Assembly: GCA_021781625.1 (NCBI GenBank)
Contig: JAJXWL010000029.1
Span: 1-12,846 of the forward strand
Source of the DNA: a bacterium
GTDB lineage: Bacteria > Spirochaetota > Spirochaetia > JABEVK01
Length of the DNA: 12,846 nt
Reading direction: 5' to 3'
Shown here: positions 1 to 7,101 of the stretch, in pieces
Layout: each line of letters opens with the position of its first letter
Position numbering within the stretch: the stretch's first letter is position 1
The notes under the pieces: generated by a model
What the model saw: the letters and a program-made list of their open reading frames with translations, nothing else
The model's database searches: none
What the model was told of the DNA's origin: nothing
Position numbers and translations under genes: made by a program

Positions 1-995
1 TCAACCCCGGCTAAAGACTCAGGAAAATGCCGACGCAACAGCGGAAAGCAATATTCCGCAAAAGGACGGGACCTTGCCACCATATTTTCCCAGAAACGAG
101 ACTGGCTTTCGTGAAGCCCTAACGAGGTCCCTGCGGCTAAAGAGGTTTCGGCTAAACGAGGATCAAACCCCTGTTCATACAAGGCATGGCCGGTTTCATG
201 GATGGCCCCAAAGAATGCCATATTAAAAAAGTTTTCGTCCCAACGCGTTGTAATGCGGACATCGCGTCCCCCCAGGGTTGTGCAAAACGGGTGTGCCGTC
301 GTATCCAGTCGTCCCGCTCGGCTATCAAACCCTAAGAGGTTCATCATTTCTCGGACGACGGCTTCTTGACGGTCACGTGGATATTTTTTGTACAAAAAGG
401 ACGAGTCAATAGGGTCGGCCTCTTGAATTCGTGCCGTGAGCCGACTAACGCCTGGCTCTAACTCGTCAAAGACTTGCCGGAGTTCACGGGTTGTGGTAAA
501 GGGCTCATATTCTGTTAAAAGCGCATCATACGGCTCTTCTGTGTAACCGACCCGGTCTGCCGTTTCGCGAGCCAGATCAACCAATTGGCGCAGGTAGGGG
601 GCAAATTGCTGAAAATCAGAATCCTTGCGGGCCTGAGCCCAGGCACTTTGAGCCACCCCCACCAAACGGGCTCGCCGTTCAGCAAATTCTTGCGACAGTT
701 TTGAGGCACGCTGAAAGTCTCGAAAGAGACGGTCCACCAAGGCTCTATCGATATCACTGGGCAAAGTAGCTTCATGAAGTCCAGTCGAAATAGCCCCTAA
801 ATGAGGCGAAGTTTTCGCTTCGTAGATCAGCCCTTCCAACAAGGCGAGTTGTTCTGAACGTTCCAAAACCCCGTCTGGGGGTAAATTTGTTTCTTGATCC
901 CATTCCAAGACCGCTTTCATGCGGGTCAAGCGGGTTATCCGACGGTCCAGTTCTTGCAATTCTTTTAATTGACTTTCATTCGTTTGCGGTAGCAT
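1..995 (-). CDS. M32 family metallocarboxypeptidase (carboxypeptidase Taq type), N-terminal 331 residues, truncated by the window edge
   Basis: A zinc carboxypeptidase that removes C-terminal residues from peptides in the cytoplasm. The reading frame is open from the ATG at 995-993 to the left edge, giving 331 residues of a family usually about 500 long. The translation has the family signature: DVRITT at residues 245-250, zinc motif HETGH at 266-270 continuing as ALYEQGFDP, and HESQSRFWEN at 295-304, whose Glu296 should be the third zinc ligand. The N-terminus EWDQETNLPPDG (31-42) also fits M32. AGGA lies about 8 nt upstream of the ATG. A TAGGAT box ends only 6 nt before the ATG, so the message could be very short-leadered. 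The gene is divergent from the DRTGG unit across a 127-bp gap. Family assignment is firm; the C-terminus lies outside the window. Confidence 0.93.
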   Translation of the reverse strand, partial: MLPQTNESQLKELQELDRRITRLTRMKAVLEWDQETNLPPDGVLERSEQLALLEGLIYEAKTSPHLGAISTGLHEATLPSDIDRALVDRLFRDFQRASKLSQEFAERRARLVGVAQSAWAQARKDSDFQQFAPYLRQLVDLARETADRVGYTEEPYDALLTEYEPFTTTRELRQVFDELEPGVSRLTARIQEADPIDSSFLYKKYPRDRQEAVVREMMNLLGFDSRAGRLDTTAHPFCTTLGGRDVRITTRWDENFFNMAFFGAIHETGHALYEQGFDPRLAETSLAAGTSLGLHESQSRFWENMVARSRPFAEYCFPLLRRHFPESLAGV

Positions 996-1122
996 AGGGT
1001 TATCCTAGCACCATGTGAGACTTAGGAAAAGTGTCACCTGAGTTCCCCTTGCGCTTCTTAGTTCCAGCTGTATAATTAGATAAACTACGAACGATAGTCC
1101 CACTGCCGTTGGAGGCCCTTTC
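996..1122. promoter_or_regulatory. divergent intergenic region with the promoter of the DRTGG/CBS operon
   Basis: On the plus strand a perfect -10 box TATAAT is at 1071-1076, with a weaker -35 TTGCGC at 1049-1054 and 16 bp between. This predicts a start near 1083 and a leader of about 40 nt. GGAGG at 1111-1115 stands 7 nt before the ATG at 1123. On the minus strand TAGGAT (1007-1002) with a poor -35 TTTTCC (1030-1025) and 17 bp spacing could serve the carboxypeptidase gene. The plus-strand promoter is well supported; the minus one is tentative. Confidence 0.6.
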
Positions 1123-1467
1123 ATGACTTTTTCCGACGTCGTCGACGCCGTCGACGCCGAAACCCTTCATCAAGGGAAAAACTTTCAAACTCAACAGATT
1201 CGCCATTTTTTGGCTTGTGACCTTATGAGTGATGTTTTAGTCACCGAAGACGAAGAAGTTTTGTTGCTGACCTCTCTCCCCTCGGAGCAAACCGCGAGGA
1301 CAGCGGATATGGTGGGAGCCTGTGGGATCGTGCTGGTCAATGGAAAAGTCCCTCAAGCTGGTCTGGTGGAACTCTGTCGAAAGCTCGATCTGACACTTTT
1401 GAGGACAGCCTTACCTAGTTTTGAAACCTGTTGGAGGTTGGGAGAACATAGCTCCCCCCGTCTATGA
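1123..1467 (+). CDS. small DRTGG-domain protein, first of two flanking copies
   Basis: A 114-residue cytoplasmic protein related to the DRTGG family of small regulatory domains, which are also found in some CBS-domain pyrophosphatases and hydrogenase-associated operons. Recognition rests on the core CDLMSDVLV (residues 32-40), followed by beta-strand-rich text ending near TALPSFETCWRLGE, which matches the SDLLSDVMA..., LxTPxSxFE layout of the family. The biochemical function is unknown; a ligand-binding or partner-docking role is inferred. The start is supported by GGAGG 7 nt upstream. The stop overlaps the next start as ATGA (1464-1467), so translation is probably coupled. It is a diverged relative of the product of 2405-2746 and lacks that protein's ITLQAHKN segment. 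Two tandem 9-bp repeats lie near its 5' end. Confidence 0.75.
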   Translation: MTFSDVVDAVDAETLHQGKNFQTQQIRHFLACDLMSDVLVTEDEEVLLLTSLPSEQTARTADMVGACGIVLVNGKVPQAGLVELCRKLDLTLLRTALPSFETCWRLGEHSSPRL

Positions 1468-2408
1468 TTCCGATAAATACCCTGCTGTCCCCCTCGTCAG
1501 TGCTAGAACTCATTTACCGTTTAAAGGTGAAAGACGTGATGACCACCCAAGTCTGGCAAGGACAACGGGATACCCCCTTGAGGACCATTCAAGGGCTGAT
1601 GCGGGAAAACCGGATTTCGGGAGTCCCTATTGTAGATGAGGAGCGGCTGGTCGGGATCATCAGCGTCGATGACATCATCCGCGCCTTGGATCAAGGCTAC
1701 ATTGATTCGCCGGCAGGTTTGCACATGTCCAAGAAACTCGTAGTCCTCGAAGACGATATGCCCATCAGCTTTGCCATCAGTTATTTTGAGAAATACCGGT
1801 ATGGCCGTTTTCCTGTCATCAACCGCGAACATGCCCTGGTGGGTATTGTCACCAGCCGCGATATTATGTCGTGCCTTTTGATGGAAATGAATAAAACCGT
1901 TACCGAAATGGAGAACGAGGTCAACCGCCAGAAAGTGCCGGCCCCCGCCGATCAGCTCGAAAAGGTTTATCTTGTTCGCCAATTCGATTACGAGAACGCC
2001 GGCAGAGCATCGACAGAAATCAAAAAACTCTTGCAGGAAAGAGGTGTCGATAAACCGACTTTAAGACGGGTTGCGGTGGCTGGCTACGAACTGGAAATGA
2101 ACCTAGTCAACCACTCCATTGGGGGGCAAATGGTGTTTTCAGTGACACCCACCCAAGCTGTCATTGAAACTTTCGACAAAGGCCCGGGAATTCCCGATCT
2201 GACCAAAGCTATGACCGAAGGTTTTTCGACCGCCAACGATTGGATTCGTTCGTTAGGGTTTGGCGCAGGCATGGGTTTACCCAATACCAAACGCGTCGCC
2301 GATGAATTTGATATTCAGTCCCAACTCGGCGAGGGAACTCATGTCAAGGCTGTCATCTACTTGAACTCGAACTCTTCAAACTCAGCAAACTCTGCGGAGG
2401 CAACATGA
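1464..2408 (+). CDS. two-CBS-domain protein fused to an RsbT/SpoIIAB-like GHKL ATPase
   Basis: A 314-residue protein, probably a serine/threonine kinase or switch ATPase gated by a nucleotide sensor. Two CBS repeats cover about residues 20-80 (VKDVMTT, SGVPIVDEE, LVGIISVDDII) and 85-142 (RFPVIN, LVGIVTSRDIM). A Bateman pair of this kind normally binds adenine nucleotides. A linker leads to an ATPase domain at 165-300 with the GHKL boxes: N-box ELEMNLVNHS (Glu209, Asn213), G1 DKGPGI (238-243) and G2 GFGAGMGL (265-272). The form FST...GFGAGMGLPNTKRVADEF closely resembles RsbT. The protein ends in an Asn/Ser-rich tail (301-310). It overlaps the genes on both sides by ATGA, so all three products are probably made together. 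Its substrate is not visible; no STAS protein is nearby, and the flanking DRTGG proteins are candidate partners by inference. Confidence 0.85.
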   Translation: MIPINTLLSPSSVLELIYRLKVKDVMTTQVWQGQRDTPLRTIQGLMRENRISGVPIVDEERLVGIISVDDIIRALDQGYIDSPAGLHMSKKLVVLEDDMPISFAISYFEKYRYGRFPVINREHALVGIVTSRDIMSCLLMEMNKTVTEMENEVNRQKVPAPADQLEKVYLVRQFDYENAGRASTEIKKLLQERGVDKPTLRRVAVAGYELEMNLVNHSIGGQMVFSVTPTQAVIETFDKGPGIPDLTKAMTEGFSTANDWIRSLGFGAGMGLPNTKRVADEFDIQSQLGEGTHVKAVIYLNSNSSNSANSAEAT

Positions 2409-2746
2409 CCTTTCGTGATTTGGCCTTGCTCCCAGGAGTGAAGGTTCTTTTAGAGGCCAAACAGCCTACCCAAATCCTGGAAGCGGCTTATACCAGCGAT
2501 TTACTGAGCGATGTGATGGCCAACGCTCCGGACAATAGCGTTCTCATCACCCTTCAAGCTCACAAAAACACCGTAGCTTGCGCCTCGTTGGCTGGTATTG
2601 AGGTCATTTTGTTAACTGGGAATCACACAGCCCCTCCCGACATGCTCGAAGCGGCCCGCGAACAAGGGGTCGGCATTCTGAGTTCCCCTGAAAACCAGTT
2701 TCAGCTTTCGCTCCGAGTAGGGGCTTTACTTTCACAAAGACCATAA
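2405..2746 (+). CDS. small DRTGG-domain protein, second copy
   Basis: A 113-residue cytoplasmic DRTGG-family protein, closer to the usual family pattern than the first copy: TSDLLSDVMANAPDNSVLITLQ-type core at residues 30-49, then AHKNTVACASLAGIEVILLTG and GILSSPENQFQLSLRV. GGAGG at 2396-2400 precedes the ATG by 4 nt, and the start overlaps the upstream stop as ATGA. It is the last gene of the coupled trio. Function is unknown; in the family these domains accompany signalling or energy-metabolism genes. The serine in DL(L/M)SDV is shared by both copies (Ser35 here, Ser36 in the first) and could be functionally important, but that is inference. Confidence 0.8.
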   Translation: MTFRDLALLPGVKVLLEAKQPTQILEAAYTSDLLSDVMANAPDNSVLITLQAHKNTVACASLAGIEVILLTGNHTAPPDMLEAAREQGVGILSSPENQFQLSLRVGALLSQRP

Positions 2747-2813
2747 CCTACCCACCCCCCTCTAAAAACTTGACAGCCCTCAGAGTTTAACTATGCTTAG
2801 AAAGGGGGGCCTT
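2747..2813 (+). promoter_or_regulatory. promoter and ribosome binding site of the chemotaxis receptor gene
   Basis: A perfect -35 TTGACA (2770-2775) is followed after 16 bp by TATGCT (2792-2797). The predicted start near 2804 leaves a leader of only about 10 nt, which begins within the G-run (2804-2809) that would act as the ribosome binding site for ATG 2814. The in-frame upstream ATG at 2793 lies inside the -10 box and is therefore unlikely to be used from this promoter. No terminator hairpin was seen between the second DRTGG gene and this promoter, so read-through is also possible. Confidence 0.55.
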
Positions 2814-4601
2814 ATGAAACTCGGTGCTAAACTCGCGATAGCTTTTTTGTCAGTCATGATCCTGGGGGCATTGATTGGACTCGCCGCCTGGCTGGGGGTC
2901 AGCCGAATTGCCCAAGCCGACCGGCACCTTTTTCAAGAGGATGTCCAAAGTCTGGCAGCCTCCCACGACCTGACCTCAGGCTTTTTAAAACTTCGCATCG
3001 CGGGAATGACATTTATTGATGCGCAAACCCCGCAAGAGCGCCAAGAGGACAAAGACAGCTTACAAACTGCCGAAGTTGCGGTGAAAAATGCCTTGTCGAC
3101 TTACCAGACCTACAATCGTAGCGTGGAATCAGCGGGACTGCTGAGTCAGCTCAATGAGCATTTCTTGCGTTACCAAGCCATGGATAGCCAAGTCATCACA
3201 GCCGTTTTGGCTGGTCAGCTTAGTGTTGCTCGTGAGGCCTATTACTCGACAGGAGAGCCTTTAAGCCAAAAGATCAACACGTTATTTGACCAAATGGTCG
3301 CCCAAAACCGGGCCTCGGCTCAAAAAAATTCCCAGAGTAATCAAGCCTTGGCCCAAGTCCTCAAAGATATCTTTGCCGGACTTTTGGTAGCCGTGGTGCT
3401 TTTGTCCGTGTTGCTGGGCATATTTTTTGCGCGTTCGATCGTTCAACCCATAAAAACCTTGGGGACGACAGCTCAAGATATTGCCGCAGGAAAACTCCAA
3501 AGTCAGCTTTCGTCTCGCTTAGTTCAGCGAAAAGATGAACTAGGTCTTTTGGGCCGTTCGATGGAAACTATGGTAAGCTCCCTGAGGCAAAACGTATCTT
3601 TGGTCCTTACAGCTTCAGAAAATCTCAATGAAACCAGCAAGGGTCTTCAAAGCAGTGTCCAAGAAACCAACACTGCCGCTGATAACATTGGCCATAAAGT
3701 TGATCAAACTTCCCAGCTGGTGATGGATCAAAGTGCCAGTGTCACAGAAACCACGGCGACCTCGGAACAGATTGTCCGAAACCTCGAAAATTTGGATGGC
3801 TTAATCGCGGACCAAGCGGCCAGTGTCACGCAGTCATCCGCTTCTATTGAGCAAATGATGGCCAACATTGCCGCCGTTAATGCGAATATGGAAAAACTCG
3901 GCAACGCCTTTCGCCAACTCGTTGAAGTTTCCGATGAGGGCAGGAAGAAAATTGACGGTGTGGTCAGTGCTATCGGTGATGTAGCCGGACATTCTGAGAA
4001 ACTCCGCGAGGCGAATACCGCCATCAATAGTCTTGCGGCTCAAACCAACCTGTTGGCCATGAATGCCGCCATTGAAGCCGCCCATGCTGGCGATGCCGGT
4101 CGTGGTTTTGCCGTCGTTGCCGACGAAATTCGCAAACTTGCCGAATCATCTTCGAAAGAATCCCACGAAATTGCGGATGATATTAAGACCATTCAAGCAC
4201 GAATCCAAGCCGCGAAAGATGTTTCTTCGGCGGCAGACCAGTCCTTTAAAGCCATCCTTGAACAATTGGATATTTTGGGACGCTTTGAACAAGAAATTAC
4301 CAGTGCGATGAGTGAACAAAATGAAGGTTCGCGGCAAATCCTCGAAGCCACGAGTCAGATTAATGCTGTGACAGCAAAAGTACGGGGAAATTCCTCTGAA
4401 ATGCTGGATGGTAGCAGAACCATCACCAGTGAAATGCAGAAACTCCTCGAGGCTACCGAACAGTTGCGAAGCAACATCGAGACGATCTTGGAAGATTCCC
4501 GTGCCATCAATCAAACCGTCGAACAAGTAGAAGGCTTTAGCGCCAAGAACAGTCAACTCGCGCAAGAGTTGAAAACCGCCATGAAGGTTTTTCAGCTTTA
4601 A
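2814..4601 (+). CDS. methyl-accepting chemotaxis protein (transmembrane receptor)
   Basis: A 595-residue receptor that senses an extracytoplasmic signal and controls the CheA-CheW kinase complex. From the ATG at 2814 it shows TM1 (about 8-28), a helical sensor of four-helix-bundle type (30-183), TM2 (186-206, VAVVLLSVLLGIFF), HAMP (207-260, SIVQPIKTLGTTAQDIAAGKL) and a long signalling coiled coil. The conserved hairpin tip is at about 403-440 (INSLAAQTNLLAMNAAIEAA, GRGFAVVADEIRKLAE). There is no NWETF-like C-terminal CheR tether; it ends KVFQL. A GGGGGG run 4 nt upstream and the promoter position favour this start over the ATG at 2793, which would add 7 residues. It follows the DRTGG cassette by 67 bp and has its own promoter. 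No che genes are in view. The ligand cannot be read from the sequence. Confidence 0.95.
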   Translation: MKLGAKLAIAFLSVMILGALIGLAAWLGVSRIAQADRHLFQEDVQSLAASHDLTSGFLKLRIAGMTFIDAQTPQERQEDKDSLQTAEVAVKNALSTYQTYNRSVESAGLLSQLNEHFLRYQAMDSQVITAVLAGQLSVAREAYYSTGEPLSQKINTLFDQMVAQNRASAQKNSQSNQALAQVLKDIFAGLLVAVVLLSVLLGIFFARSIVQPIKTLGTTAQDIAAGKLQSQLSSRLVQRKDELGLLGRSMETMVSSLRQNVSLVLTASENLNETSKGLQSSVQETNTAADNIGHKVDQTSQLVMDQSASVTETTATSEQIVRNLENLDGLIADQAASVTQSSASIEQMMANIAAVNANMEKLGNAFRQLVEVSDEGRKKIDGVVSAIGDVAGHSEKLREANTAINSLAAQTNLLAMNAAIEAAHAGDAGRGFAVVADEIRKLAESSSKESHEIADDIKTIQARIQAAKDVSSAADQSFKAILEQLDILGRFEQEITSAMSEQNEGSRQILEATSQINAVTAKVRGNSSEMLDGSRTITSEMQKLLEATEQLRSNIETILEDSRAINQTVEQVEGFSAKNSQLAQELKTAMKVFQL

Positions 4602-4622
4602 AACTTAAGTCTGAACTCAGCT

Positions 4623-6476
4623 TCAGTCTTTGGAAAGTGTGTCTCGAAAACTCGACCAAGCGTCATCTTGTTCCTTTTCGGAATAATGGCGAGTACTCAA
4701 GGTTCGGGAGTGAGTACTCTTTTCAGGTTTGACCGAAGGCTTTTCAGAGGTTTCCCCCGGCTTGGTTGTCCGGGTAGCTGTGAGCCGTCGCTCTTGCCAC
4801 TCTCTTTGCCGAATTTTGCGTTCTTCTGGGGTCAAATTTTCTAAGGGTTTATCTGCAGTATCCTTTGAACGCGCCGCCTCCCCCTTGAGACCTGTCCCTA
4901 AAGCTACGCGGATTGAAAGGGGTTTGACCGAGCCCAGCTTCAATGAAGCAAAGGTTTCTGCTTGCGCCTTGTATTGACCTGTCAGGCGTTTCCAAAATTG
5001 GGCAAAGACATTCAAATGACGAAACGCCGATTCGTACAACTGAAGGACATCGATTCCATACACTTCTTGCAAAGCACGGATTTTCATCGTCCCTGGCTTA
5101 AATAACTGCTCCATCAAGGCTTTCATCTCATCGACAGAACCCAGCTGTAACGTCGTTTTCCCAAAGTGAATCAAGGCTTCTGCCAGCAGTTTGGGATGCT
5201 CAAACAATTCTCCCACCAAGGTATCATTCTTTTCCGTCCATTCTGAAAGGGCGTGCTCAAGGTTTTCTTTGTTGACAAAAGTGAGGTCCCCGGTTCGGTT
5301 CGAGGTTCTCACCAGGCGGACCATTCTATTCGCAAAGTCTTGCCAAGCCAGATTTTGAAGAATTTCAAAACGTTTCACAAAAAACTGGTACAAATTATCC
5401 CGGTGAACTAACCCGGCTTTGAGCACAACCACGGGGGCCAAGCCGGTTTTTTGGGGATTGGTCATGAACTGTTGCCGAAATTCTTCCTGCAAGCCGGAAA
5501 ACTTTTCTCCGTATTTTTCAGCAAACAAAAGTCGGGCATGACCCTCTAAATCCTTTTCAGGCACCAGAACTTCTTTATCTTTGAGAACCAATTGCTCCAT
5601 TTGGCGTAAATCTGTCTGTCGCTCTGCTAAATCTTCTTTTTGACGGCGAAGTTCCTCCAATTGATTTCCTGTATAGAGACGAAAAAACTCAGCGGCTTGA
5701 AAGAAGGCCTTATCGAGATGAAGTTTGCGCTCGGCGACCAAATCTTCACGTTGCCGAATGATCGCTTCCGTCAGAGTTTTCCAAAAACCTAAGTCTTTTT
5801 CGTCAACTTTTCGCGCTAATTCACTTAAAGAAATGTTCAGCCAGCGGGAGAGCAGGGTTAAGACTTCGGGGTTTTTTAAAGACAACCGCAATTTGGCCAC
5901 CGAAAAGCTCAAAAGCAGATTCATCGTCTGGCTTGTTGCTAAAATCTTTTCTTCCTGCAAGGTCAGCAAAAGTAAAGATTCCTCTTTGACGAGTTCTTCA
6001 AAGCCCAATTTTGAAATGTTTTCAGGCGGTAGGGCTTGAAGATAGTCCACAGGAAGCGTTAAGTCCCGGGACTTTAATAAGGCTAAGGTTAAAAAAGGAT
6101 TATTGGGGTTTTCGCAGGCTGTTTGGATCAAATCTTGTAAAAAAGCAAACCAAAAGCGTTTTTCGCCTTCGGCACAAAGCACAATTTTATCGGGGATACG
6201 TTCACCTTTATTGTTCTTTTTGTAGGTAAGAGTCCCTAACTTTGCCGCTTTGAGTCGGGTCACTAAGTTGACCATTTCGGTTTCTACATGAGGAAATTGC
6301 CCAAGCCGAGCCCCAACAAAACTATCAAAATCCACAAAAGGACGCCAAGAATCACACAGTTGATGAAAGAGGTCTCGTTGAGCGGGGGCCGTTACACCAA
6401 ATTGAGATAACAGTTCCTCTCGCTGACGTTTGTCAAAGCGAATGTACGGAGGCGGCTGAGTCACATTTTCATTCAT
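4623..6476 (-). CDS. large soluble protein of unknown function (617 residues)
   Basis: I do not recognise this protein. It has no signal peptide, no membrane segment and no nucleotide-binding or catalytic motif that I can identify. It is mostly helical and charged: an N-terminal globular part (about 15-240), a coiled-coil-like Glu/Arg/Lys-rich helix (about 240-310, e.g. LEELRRQKEDLAERQTDLRQ), a second globular part (about 311-520), and a disordered Lys/Ser/Thr/Pro-rich tail (about 530-617). I chose the ATG at 6476-6474. The longer frame begins with TTG at 6512, but that TTG is the first part of a likely -35 box. With the chosen start the message would be leaderless. Its stop is 21 bp from the convergent receptor gene, and it is divergent from the pentapeptide-repeat gene, so a shared role is possible but unproven. 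Confidence 0.85.
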   Translation of the reverse strand: MNENVTQPPPYIRFDKRQREELLSQFGVTAPAQRDLFHQLCDSWRPFVDFDSFVGARLGQFPHVETEMVNLVTRLKAAKLGTLTYKKNNKGERIPDKIVLCAEGEKRFWFAFLQDLIQTACENPNNPFLTLALLKSRDLTLPVDYLQALPPENISKLGFEELVKEESLLLLTLQEEKILATSQTMNLLLSFSVAKLRLSLKNPEVLTLLSRWLNISLSELARKVDEKDLGFWKTLTEAIIRQREDLVAERKLHLDKAFFQAAEFFRLYTGNQLEELRRQKEDLAERQTDLRQMEQLVLKDKEVLVPEKDLEGHARLLFAEKYGEKFSGLQEEFRQQFMTNPQKTGLAPVVVLKAGLVHRDNLYQFFVKRFEILQNLAWQDFANRMVRLVRTSNRTGDLTFVNKENLEHALSEWTEKNDTLVGELFEHPKLLAEALIHFGKTTLQLGSVDEMKALMEQLFKPGTMKIRALQEVYGIDVLQLYESAFRHLNVFAQFWKRLTGQYKAQAETFASLKLGSVKPLSIRVALGTGLKGEAARSKDTADKPLENLTPEERKIRQREWQERRLTATRTTKPGETSEKPSVKPEKSTHSRTLSTRHYSEKEQDDAWSSFRDTLSKD

Positions 6477-6576
6477 AGGGTTTATATTACAACTGACGCC
6501 CACAAGCTTCAATCACTCAAGCCCTGACGACCCATTTGTCTTGAACAAGTCTGGCAACGCCAGTAGTATGGGACAG
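6477..6576. promoter_or_regulatory. divergent back-to-back promoters giving probable leaderless mRNAs
   Basis: Two promoters point outward. Minus strand: -35 TTGAAG (6512-6507), 17 bp, -10 TAATAT (6489-6484), then 7 nt to ATG 6476. Plus strand: -35 TTGAAC (6541-6546), 17 bp, -10 TAGTAT (6564-6569), then 7 nt to ATG 6577. Transcription would start at or within a base or so of each ATG, and no Shine-Dalgarno sequence precedes either one. The mirror symmetry of spacing argues for real promoters. The TTG triplets inside the -35 boxes open longer in-frame readings of both genes, a likely source of wrong start calls. Confidence 0.65.
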
Positions 6577-7101
6577 ATGAGTTCTCCCCCCTCCCCTCAA
6601 GACCAATTTATCGGCAATGACAAACATTTGAAGGTTCTTCGCCAGGCTTCTGAAGCCAAAGATGCCTCTTTATGGCATCAGTTTATCAATTCCATGGGGC
6701 CTCGTTTTCGCGCCGATTTGCGGGGGGCCGACTTAGAAGGGTTTTGGCTGGTAGGGTTTCGACTTATTGGAGCCCGTTTAGATGGCGCAAACCTCATTAA
6801 AGCCGACTTAACGGAAGCAGATTTAACGCGAGCCTCTTTGGGAGGAGCTAAGCTTCAGGATGCCGTGCTGACCAGAACCAAGCTTTCCCCCACAAAAGTC
6901 AAAGTCATCGCAAACCGCGAACAAACCCCACTCGACGAAACCCAACGTCGACGTCTGCGTCTAGAAAAACTCGAAAAGTCTGCTCAAGCCCTTCTTAAAG
7001 ATCGAGAACAAAAAGAAGAGGCCCTGAAAGCTCAACAAGCCAGAGTGCGTGCCAAGAACTCACCGGTTCCTTTTCAGGCCGAACGCCGAGATCAAGACTA
7101 A
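6577..7101 (+). CDS. pentapeptide-repeat protein with a charged helical C-terminus
   Basis: A 174-residue cytoplasmic protein. Residues 45-104 form about 12 consecutive pentapeptides of A(D/N)LXX type (RADLR, GADLE, GARLD, GANLI, KADLT, EADLT, RASLG, GAKLQ and others), expected to fold as a short right-handed quadrilateral beta-helix. The N-terminal 44 residues are not repeats. Residues 110-165 are rich in Arg, Lys, Glu and Gln and look like a helix or coiled coil. Pentapeptide proteins include gyrase-protecting factors and scaffold proteins, but nothing here selects one role. I take ATG 6577, 7 nt after a TAGTAT -10 box; ATG 6568 lies inside that box and TTG 6541 is the -35. The stop overlaps the convergent cyclase gene by 4 nt. 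Confidence 0.85.
   Translation: MSSPPSPQDQFIGNDKHLKVLRQASEAKDASLWHQFINSMGPRFRADLRGADLEGFWLVGFRLIGARLDGANLIKADLTEADLTRASLGGAKLQDAVLTRTKLSPTKVKVIANREQTPLDETQRRRLRLEKLEKSAQALLKDREQKEEALKAQQARVRAKNSPVPFQAERRDQD

Noticed and set aside
1521..1982. Long minus-strand open frame (153 codons) inside the CBS-ATPase gene
   Set aside because: It is antisense to well-recognised CBS domains and its translation resembles no family; a coding-strand shadow.
2370..2400. Repeated AACTC units at the end of the CBS-ATPase gene as a possible DNA repeat element
   Set aside because: Imperfect and short; explained by a low-complexity Asn/Ser tail in the protein.
4146..4565. Minus-strand open frame of 139 codons inside the receptor gene
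   Set aside because: It is opposite the conserved MCP signalling region, with no ribosome site or recognisable content.
4611..4626. CTGAA/TTCAG hairpin between the convergent receptor and unknown genes
   Set aside because: Only 5 bp, no T-run on either side, and it overlaps a stop codon; not convincing as a terminator.
6477..6512. Extension of the unknown protein to TTG 6512 (12 more residues)
   Set aside because: The TTG is part of a good -35 box, the extension crosses the -10 box, and it has no ribosome site.
6541..6576. Extension of the pentapeptide protein to TTG 6541
   Set aside because: It covers a complete -35/-10 promoter pair; the ATG at 6577 fits the promoter spacing.
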